Assembly: GCA_016780605.1 (NCBI GenBank)
Contig: JADHLS010000065.1
Location: forward strand, 1-12,509
Source of the DNA: Reyranella sp.
GTDB taxonomy: Bacteria > Pseudomonadota > Alphaproteobacteria > Reyranellales > Reyranellaceae
DNA: 12,509 bases
Reading direction: 5' to 3'
The position numbers and the translations under genes are program-made. The stretch's first letter is position 1; every line of letters starts with the position of its first letter. Shown here in pieces: positions 8,066-12,509 of this stretch. Under the pieces are notes generated by a model, which had not been told where the DNA came from, did no database searches, and saw only the letters and a program-made list of their open reading frames with translations.

Positions 8066-8077
8066 CATGACAAATGA

Positions 8078-8101
8078 GCCGCAAAACGGGTGTTTTGCGG
8101 C
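8078..8101 (-). promoter_or_regulatory. Leader hairpin upstream of ilvB
   Basis: GCCGCAAAAC and its complement form a perfect 10-bp stem (8078-8087 with 8092-8101) around a 4-nt loop. The stem lies 12 bases upstream of the ilvB ribosome site. It is not followed by a U-run, so it is a weak candidate for a simple terminator. It could limit readthrough from miaA, shield or expose the ilvB ribosome site, or protect the 5' end of a processed transcript. No riboswitch was recognised. The function is inference from structure and position. Confidence 0.5.
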
Positions 8102-8161
8102 GGCCGGAACGTAAGGGCCGGGTCGGGAGGAATCAACCGAAATCGCACGAAATGTAAAGTT

Positions 8162-9085
8162 TCAGGGTCCTGTTTTGGTCAATAATTTCTCAGTCGCCTC
8201 CAAACCCAGGTTCGACATCGGATCGACCACCACATCTGGTGTCATCTGGTGACGAAACCACGTCATCTGGCGCTTGGCGTATTGGCGAGTGTGATCGATG
8301 CCGATGCGACGGGCATCTTCGAGCGAAAGCTCGCCGCGGAAGTGGGCGAAAAGCTCGGGCGCGCCATGCGCCTTGAGACCGGGCCAGCGCGGGTCGGGCC
8401 GGCGATCGAACACCACGCGGACTTCGTCGAGCACGCCCGCCTTCAGCATACTATCGAAGCGCGCCTCGATGCGCGCCCGGACCCAGCCGCGTTCCGGGGC
8501 CAGCAGCGCGGTAACGAAGCGCCAGGGCGGCCTGACGCCGTCGCCTTGTTGCCAGGCGCTGAGCGGACGGCCGGTCGACTTGAAGACTTCCCAGGCGCGG
8601 ACGTGGCGCTGGCGATCGCCGGGCTTCAGGCGCGCCACGATCGCCGGATCCTTTTCGGCCAGTCGCATGCGGAAGGCCGCGGCGCCCATCGCCTTCCAGT
8701 CGGCATTCGCCTCGTCGCGCAAACCGGGCGGCGTGTCGGGAATGGGGGCGATGCCCTGCATCAGGGTGCGCAGATAGAGGCCCGAGCCGCCGCACAGGAT
8801 GGGCAGACGCTGCCCGGCGATGGAGCGCTCGATTTCGGTCGTTGCCAAATCGCGCCAGCGCGCCGCCGACAAGGTCTCGCTGAGCGGCAGCACGCCGTAG
8901 AGCGCATGCGGCACGCGCCGACGCTCCTCGTCCGTCGGCTGTGCCGTCAGGATCGGGAAGGCGTCGTAAGTCTGCATGGCATCGGCGTTGATCACCGTGC
9001 CGCCATGACGCTCGGCGAGCGCCAGCGCGAGCGCCGACTTGCCGCTGGCGGTCGGACCGGTGACGACGAGGACTTGAGCATCCAT
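8162..9085 (-). CDS. miaA: tRNA dimethylallyltransferase (MiaA)
   Basis: MiaA transfers a dimethylallyl group to A37 of tRNAs that read codons beginning with U, improving reading-frame fidelity. The 307-residue product has the usual length. The P-loop GPTASGKS is at residues 10-17, and D35 in NADAMQTY corresponds to the catalytic aspartate. VPHALYG is at about 58-64 and GGSGLYLRTL begins at 99. RQYAKRQMTWFR (267-278) is a family hallmark. The ATG at 9085 is the only start that places the P-loop normally. No Shine-Dalgarno precedes it. The gene is divergent from serB across 48 bases. It is followed in the same direction by ilvB after 110 bases, a neighbourhood seen in other alphaproteobacteria. 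Confidence 0.97.
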   Translation of the reverse strand: MDAQVLVVTGPTASGKSALALALAERHGGTVINADAMQTYDAFPILTAQPTDEERRRVPHALYGVLPLSETLSAARWRDLATTEIERSIAGQRLPILCGGSGLYLRTLMQGIAPIPDTPPGLRDEANADWKAMGAAAFRMRLAEKDPAIVARLKPGDRQRHVRAWEVFKSTGRPLSAWQQGDGVRPPWRFVTALLAPERGWVRARIEARFDSMLKAGVLDEVRVVFDRRPDPRWPGLKAHGAPELFAHFRGELSLEDARRIGIDHTRQYAKRQMTWFRHQMTPDVVVDPMSNLGLEATEKLLTKTGP

Positions 9086-9133
9086 GCGGGCGAATTGTTT
9101 GCAAATCCACCATGCCGCCGCTAGAGCCGAGGC

Positions 9134-10015
9134 GTGAAAAACGTCCTCGTCCTGATCTCGAGCGCCAACCATCCCGCGCTGAATGACGGCGCGATCCGCA
9201 ACGCCATCGCCGTGCTGCAGGCGCAGGGCGCCACCGTCGGCACGCCGAATTGGCTCGCCCCGGAGATCGCTTGCGACATCCCCTTCGACGGCGATGCCCG
9301 GGCGGTTGGCATGACGGCGCTCGATGCCGTTGTCGTGCCGGCGGTGGGTCGGCGCAAGAAGCTGCTCGTCGCCGACATGGAATCGACCATCATCGAGAAC
9401 GAGATGCTGGACGAACTGGCCGAGTTCCTGGGCTTGCGGGAGAAGATCGCCGGCATCACGGCCCGCGCCATGAACGGCGAGATCGACTTCGCCGGTGCCC
9501 TGACCGAGCGCGTCGGGCTCCTCAAAGGGCTGGCGGTTGCCAGGCTCAACGAGGCGGCGAAGCGCATCCGCTACACGCCGGGTGGCGCCACCCTGGTTGC
9601 GACCATGAAGAAGCACGGCGCTCATTGCGCCCTGGTGTCGGGCGGCTTCACGTATTTCACCGCCATGGTGCAGAAGGCGCTGGGGTTCGACACCAATGCC
9701 GCCAACACGCTGAAGCACGACGGCACCACGCTCTCGGGCACGGTCGAACCACCGATCCTGGGCAGGGAAGCCAAGCTTGCGACCCTGAAAGAGCTGGCCG
9801 CGCGGCACGGATTGACGCCGGCTGACGCCTTGACGGTAGGCGATGGCGCCAACGACCTGCCGATGCTGCAAGCGGCGGGGATGGGCGTCGCCTTCCATGC
9901 CAAGCCCGCGGTCGCGGCCCAGGTTCCGGCGCGCATCGACAACGGCGACCTCACCGCGCTGCTCTACCTGCAGGGCTATCGCCGCAGGGATTTCGTCGAA
10001 AGGATCGATCCATGA
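9134..10015 (+). CDS. serB: Phosphoserine phosphatase
   Basis: SerB removes phosphate from phosphoserine in the last step of serine synthesis. The 293-residue product has an N-terminal ACT-like region (about 1-70) and a HAD-superfamily phosphatase domain. HAD motif I is DMEST (81-85): the nucleophile D81 is present, but the second, acid/base aspartate is a glutamate (E83). Motif II is VSGGFTYF (S169), K214 supplies motif III, and motif IV is GDGANDLPML with D237 and D241. R126 and E90 are plausible substrate residues. The GTG start at 9134 has only GAGG close by (one base away), so translation may be weak or leaderless. The next gene overlaps its stop by ATGA, indicating coupling. The identity is secure; the effect of E83 on catalysis is not known from sequence. 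Confidence 0.93.
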   Translation: MKNVLVLISSANHPALNDGAIRNAIAVLQAQGATVGTPNWLAPEIACDIPFDGDARAVGMTALDAVVVPAVGRRKKLLVADMESTIIENEMLDELAEFLGLREKIAGITARAMNGEIDFAGALTERVGLLKGLAVARLNEAAKRIRYTPGGATLVATMKKHGAHCALVSGGFTYFTAMVQKALGFDTNAANTLKHDGTTLSGTVEPPILGREAKLATLKELAARHGLTPADALTVGDGANDLPMLQAAGMGVAFHAKPAVAAQVPARIDNGDLTALLYLQGYRRRDFVERIDP

Positions 10016-11016
10016 CCGACGCCACTCAGATCGTACTGGCCAAGCGTCCGACCGGCGACGTCACCGCCGAGTGCTTCCGCGAGGAGACCGCGAGCCTGCC
10101 TGCGCCGGCCGACGGACAGGTGCTGATCCGCTCGCGCTTCCTGTCGCTCGATCCCTACATGCGGCCGCGCATGACCGAGCTGCGCTCCTACACACCGCCT
10201 TTCGAGCTCGGCAAGCCGTTGACCGGCGGCTCGGTCGGCGAGGTCGTGGAGTCGAAGAACCCGCGTTTCGCCAAGGGCGACACGGTGATCGGCATGCTGA
10301 ACTGGGCGACCCACACGCTCCATGACGGCAAGGGCCTGCGCAAGATCGACCCCGGCCTGGCGCCGCTCTCGGCTCATCTCGGCGTGCTGGGCATGCCGTC
10401 GTTCACCGCCTGGTACGGCATCAGGCACATCTGCAAGCCCAAGGCCGGCGAGACCGCGTTCGTCTCGGCGGCGACCGGTGCGGTCGGCCAGGTGGCGGGC
10501 CAGCTCGCGAAGCTCGCCGGCGCACGGGTTGTGGGCTGCGCCGGCGGCGAGGACAAGTGCGCCTGGGCGGTGCGCGAAGCGGGCTACGACGCCTGCTTCA
10601 ACCACAAGACCGAGCACGACGTGGGCGCCGTGCTCGACAAGCTCTGCCCGCAGGGCATCGACGCCGACTTCGAGAATGTCGGCGGCCGGATCTTCCACGC
10701 CGTGTTCGAACGGCTGAACAATTTCGGCCGCGTCGCCTTCTGCGGCGCCATCTCGGAATACCAGGACCAGACGCCGATGGCGGGGCCGCCCAAGATGTTC
10801 ACCATCGTGCAGCGCCGGCTCACGCTGCAGGGCTTCATCGTCTCCGACCACGTGGCGCTGATGGGCGACTTCGTGAACGAGGTCGGCGCCCTGGTGAAGG
10901 AAGGCAAGATCAAGAGCCGCGAGACCATCGTCGACGGCCTCGCCCGCGCGCCCGAGGCCTTCATGGGCCTGCTGAAGGGCGAGAACTTCGGGAAGCTGGT
11001 GGTGAAGGTGGGTTAG
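10012..11016 (+). CDS. CurA-like NADP-dependent oxidoreductase
   Basis: This is a zinc-free medium-chain oxidoreductase of the leukotriene B4 12-hydroxydehydrogenase/prostaglandin reductase/CurA group. Members reduce the carbon-carbon double bond of unsaturated ketones and aldehydes with NADPH. The 334-residue length fits. Visible family features are LSLDPYMRPRM (45-54), GMPSFTAWYG (127-136), the nucleotide loop AATGAVGQ (153-160) and GGEDKC (178-183). The last holds K182, positioned to bind the 2'-phosphate of NADPH. The zinc-ligand cysteines of classical ADHs are absent. The ATG overlaps the serB stop (ATGA), so the gene is probably co-translated with serB although no metabolic link is evident. 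A role in detoxifying reactive unsaturated carbonyls is inferred. Its stop is two bases before a family B repeat arm. Confidence 0.9.
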   Translation: MTDATQIVLAKRPTGDVTAECFREETASLPAPADGQVLIRSRFLSLDPYMRPRMTELRSYTPPFELGKPLTGGSVGEVVESKNPRFAKGDTVIGMLNWATHTLHDGKGLRKIDPGLAPLSAHLGVLGMPSFTAWYGIRHICKPKAGETAFVSAATGAVGQVAGQLAKLAGARVVGCAGGEDKCAWAVREAGYDACFNHKTEHDVGAVLDKLCPQGIDADFENVGGRIFHAVFERLNNFGRVAFCGAISEYQDQTPMAGPPKMFTIVQRRLTLQGFIVSDHVALMGDFVNEVGALVKEGKIKSRETIVDGLARAPEAFMGLLKGENFGKLVVKVG

Positions 11017-11018
11017 CT

Positions 11019-11048
11019 CTTGCCGGACCGCGGGCCTCCAGGCCCGCT
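11019..11048 (+). repeat. Family B hairpin repeat, left arm
   Basis: This 30-nt arm has the head CTTGCCGG, a 3-nt spacer and the stem GCGGGCCT-CC-AGGCCCGC. It begins two bases after the stop of the oxidoreductase gene. It pairs with the inverted copy at 11104-11133, differing only at two positions, which are paired with each other within each hairpin. Confidence 0.85.
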
Positions 11049-11061
11049 TATGATTCAGGTT

Positions 11062-11084
11062 CCTCTCCCCCCTTGGGGGAGAGG
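11062..11084. terminator. 10-bp hairpin nested between the family B arms
   Basis: CCTCTCCCCC pairs perfectly with GGGGGAGAGG around a CTT loop. It is central to the 118-base convergent gap between the oxidoreductase and protease genes. With the flanking inverted arms it forms a three-part structure that could terminate transcription from both sides. No U-run follows, so intrinsic termination is not assured. Similar C-rich hairpins are common in alphaproteobacterial intergenic regions. Confidence 0.6.
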
Positions 11085-11103
11085 AGCATGAAGGAAGAGG
11101 ATG

Positions 11104-11133
11104 AGCGGACCTGGAGGTCCGCGGTCCGGCAAG
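11104..11133 (-). repeat. Family B hairpin repeat, right arm
   Basis: Read on the minus strand, this arm has the head CTTGCCGG, spacer ACC and stem GCGGACCT-CC-AGGTCCGC. It ends one base before the stop codon of the protease gene. Compared with the left arm, G-C is replaced by A-T in the stem on both sides, a compensatory pair that argues for selection or copying of an RNA or DNA hairpin. Confidence 0.85.
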
Positions 11134-11134
11134 A

Positions 11135-12509
11135 CTACTTCGTCAGCCTCAACGCCGCGAACCGGGGGTCGCCCTGGCGTTCGACGAACAGCAGGACCGA
11201 GCGCTTCTTGGCCTGCTGCAGCTTGGTGACGATGTCGGTCACTTCCTGCGGGGTGGTGACCGGCTTCTGGTCGACCTCGAGGATGACGTCGCCCGCCTGC
11301 AGCTGCTTCTCGGCCGCCGGGCTGTTGGCCGCCACCTTGGTGACGACGACGCCCTTCACCTGGTCGGAGAGGCCATACTTCTCGCGCAGCTGGTCGGTGA
11401 CCTTCTGCAGGGTGAGGCCGAGCTGCTCGACGGTCGAGGTGACCGGCTGGTCGGGCTCGGCCGGCTTCTTGCCGCCGCCCTGGGCCGACGCGGTCTGCTT
11501 GCCCTCTTCCTCCTGCTCGCCGATGCGCAGCTTCAGGGGCACTTCCTTGCCGCCGCGCCAGACCACCAGGTCGACGGTGCTGCCGACGCGGGCATTGGCG
11601 ACCAACCGCGGGAAACGGCGCAGGTCGAGCACGTCCTGGCCGGCGAAGCTCAGGATGATGTCGTTGCGCTTCAGGCCCGCCTTGGCGGCCGGGCCATCGG
11701 CCACGACGTTGGCCACCAGCACACCGCGGGCGCGGTCGAGCCCGAAGCTGTCGGCGATGTCGTCGGTGACGCTCTGGTAACTCACCCCGACCCAGCCGCG
11801 CTTGACGCGGCCGAACTCGCGCAGCTGGTCGGCGACCTGCTTCACGAGGTTGGACGGGATCGAGAAGGCGAGACCGGCATTGGTGCCCGACGGCGAATAG
11901 ATCGCCGTGTTCACGCCGATCACCTCGCCCTGGCTGTTGAACAACGGACCACCCGAGTTGCCCTTGTTGATGGCGGCGTCGGTCTGCAGGTAGTCGTCGA
12001 GCGAATCGTTCAGCGAGCGGCCGCGCGCCGAGATGATGCCGGCTGTCACCGAGTGGCCAAGGCCGAACGGGTTGCCGATGGCGATCACCCAGTCGCCGAC
12101 GCGCTCCTTGTCGGAATCGCCCCACTTGATGGCGGGCAGCGGCTTCTTGTTGGGCAGCTCGACCTTGAGCAGGGCGACGTCGATGCGGCTGTCCGAGCCG
12201 ACCAGCTTGGCCTTAAGCTGGGTATCGTCACGGAAAATGACCGTGATGTCCTCGGCGCCCTGGATGACGTGGTTGTTGGTGACGATGTAGCCGTCCGGAT
12301 CGACCACGAAGCCCGAGCCCAGCGACGTGCCGCGGCGCTTCTGCTCCTCGCCGCCGCGCTTGTCGAAGAACTCCTTGAACAGCTCCTCGAAGGGCGAGCC
12401 GGGCGGCAGCTGAGGCATGTCGCGCAGGCGCGGGCCCTGCTGCGGCACGTTCTGGGTGGTCGTGATGTTGACCACCGTCGGCATCAGCTTGTCGACCAGG
12501 TCGGCAAAG
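11135..12509 (-). CDS. DegP/HtrA-family periplasmic serine protease (5' end missing)
   Basis: This is a Do-family protease/chaperone that degrades or refolds damaged envelope proteins. The reading frame is open to the right edge (preceding residues FADLVDKL), so the true start and signal peptide lie outside. Counting from the first visible methionine (12484), the trypsin-like domain carries the triad H72 (TNNHVI), D102 (RIDVALLKV) and S177 (GNSGGPL). Two PDZ domains follow, at about 215-300 and 365-440, with a charged low-complexity linker (EQEEEGKQTASAQGGGKK) between them. An N-terminal loop rich in Pro, Gln and Phe (about 11-50) resembles the LA loop of the DegP/MucD group. Whether it is DegP, DegQ or MucD cannot be decided here. 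The stop lies one base beyond a family B repeat arm, and the gene converges on the CurA-like gene. Confidence 0.96.
   Translation of the reverse strand, partial: FADLVDKLMPTVVNITTTQNVPQQGPRLRDMPQLPPGSPFEELFKEFFDKRGGEEQKRRGTSLGSGFVVDPDGYIVTNNHVIQGAEDITVIFRDDTQLKAKLVGSDSRIDVALLKVELPNKKPLPAIKWGDSDKERVGDWVIAIGNPFGLGHSVTAGIISARGRSLNDSLDDYLQTDAAINKGNSGGPLFNSQGEVIGVNTAIYSPSGTNAGLAFSIPSNLVKQVADQLREFGRVKRGWVGVSYQSVTDDIADSFGLDRARGVLVANVVADGPAAKAGLKRNDIILSFAGQDVLDLRRFPRLVANARVGSTVDLVVWRGGKEVPLKLRIGEQEEEGKQTASAQGGGKKPAEPDQPVTSTVEQLGLTLQKVTDQLREKYGLSDQVKGVVVTKVAANSPAAEKQLQAGDVILEVDQKPVTTPQEVTDIVTKLQQAKKRSVLLFVERQGDPRFAALRLTK

Noticed and set aside
6840..8114. 424-codon plus-strand frame opposite ilvB
   Set aside because: It is a shadow of the highly conserved ilvB coding frame and has no domain of its own.
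8057..8139. Classical ilv attenuation leader peptide
   Set aside because: The only frame found lacks clustered Ile, Leu or Val codons, and no terminator with a U-run is present.

Overview
The window is a GC-rich stretch of bacterial chromosome that looks alphaproteobacterial. The evidence is the gene set (MreB, IlvB/IlvN/IlvC, MiaA, a 293-residue SerB, a DegP/HtrA protease), the protein variants, and a head-plus-hairpin intergenic repeat of a kind common in Rhizobiales and Rhodospirillales. A Rhodospirillales/Reyranella-like or Bradyrhizobium-like host is an inference, not a proof. No mobile element, phage gene, CRISPR array or RNA gene is visible. The genes are mostly housekeeping and I found no new multi-gene system.

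Layout. Positions 1-155 hold four hairpins just downstream of mreB (minus strand, 156-1196). A small secreted protein gene (minus, 1393-1767) follows. Next comes a pair of inverted REP-like elements (1761-1889), a zinc alcohol dehydrogenase (minus, 1920-3020) and a divergent short-chain dehydrogenase (plus, 3065-3820). The latter converges on ilvC (minus, 3876-4895) across one perfect hairpin. A lipoprotein gene (plus, 4981-5508) is divergent from ilvC. After it come a second kind of repeat pair, a 41-codon remnant of a LysE-type exporter (minus, 5613-5738), and ilvN, ilvB and miaA (all minus, 5758-9085). serB and a CurA-like NADPH oxidoreductase (plus, 9134-11016, overlapping by ATGA) are divergent from miaA. 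They converge on a degP/htrA-type protease gene (minus, 11135 to beyond the right edge) across another repeat pair.

Function. IlvB/IlvN and IlvC catalyse the first two common steps of branched-chain amino acid synthesis. SerB makes serine, MiaA modifies tRNA, MreB sets rod shape and DegP handles periplasmic protein quality. The ilvBN and ilvC genes are usually adjacent in alphaproteobacteria. Here they are separated by an opposite-strand lipoprotein gene, a repeat and a gene remnant.

The most interesting layer is intergenic. Two families of structured repeats sit at gene ends. Family A (head ACCTCACCCTGAGGA, variable hairpin, tail GTCTCGAA) is a REP/BIME-like type. Family B (head CTTGCCGG, then an 8-bp stem with an invariant CTCCAG apex) occurs as two inverted pairs whose stems differ by paired, compensatory changes. 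All three convergent junctions carry such a structure, suggesting bidirectional terminators or mRNA 3' end stabilisers.
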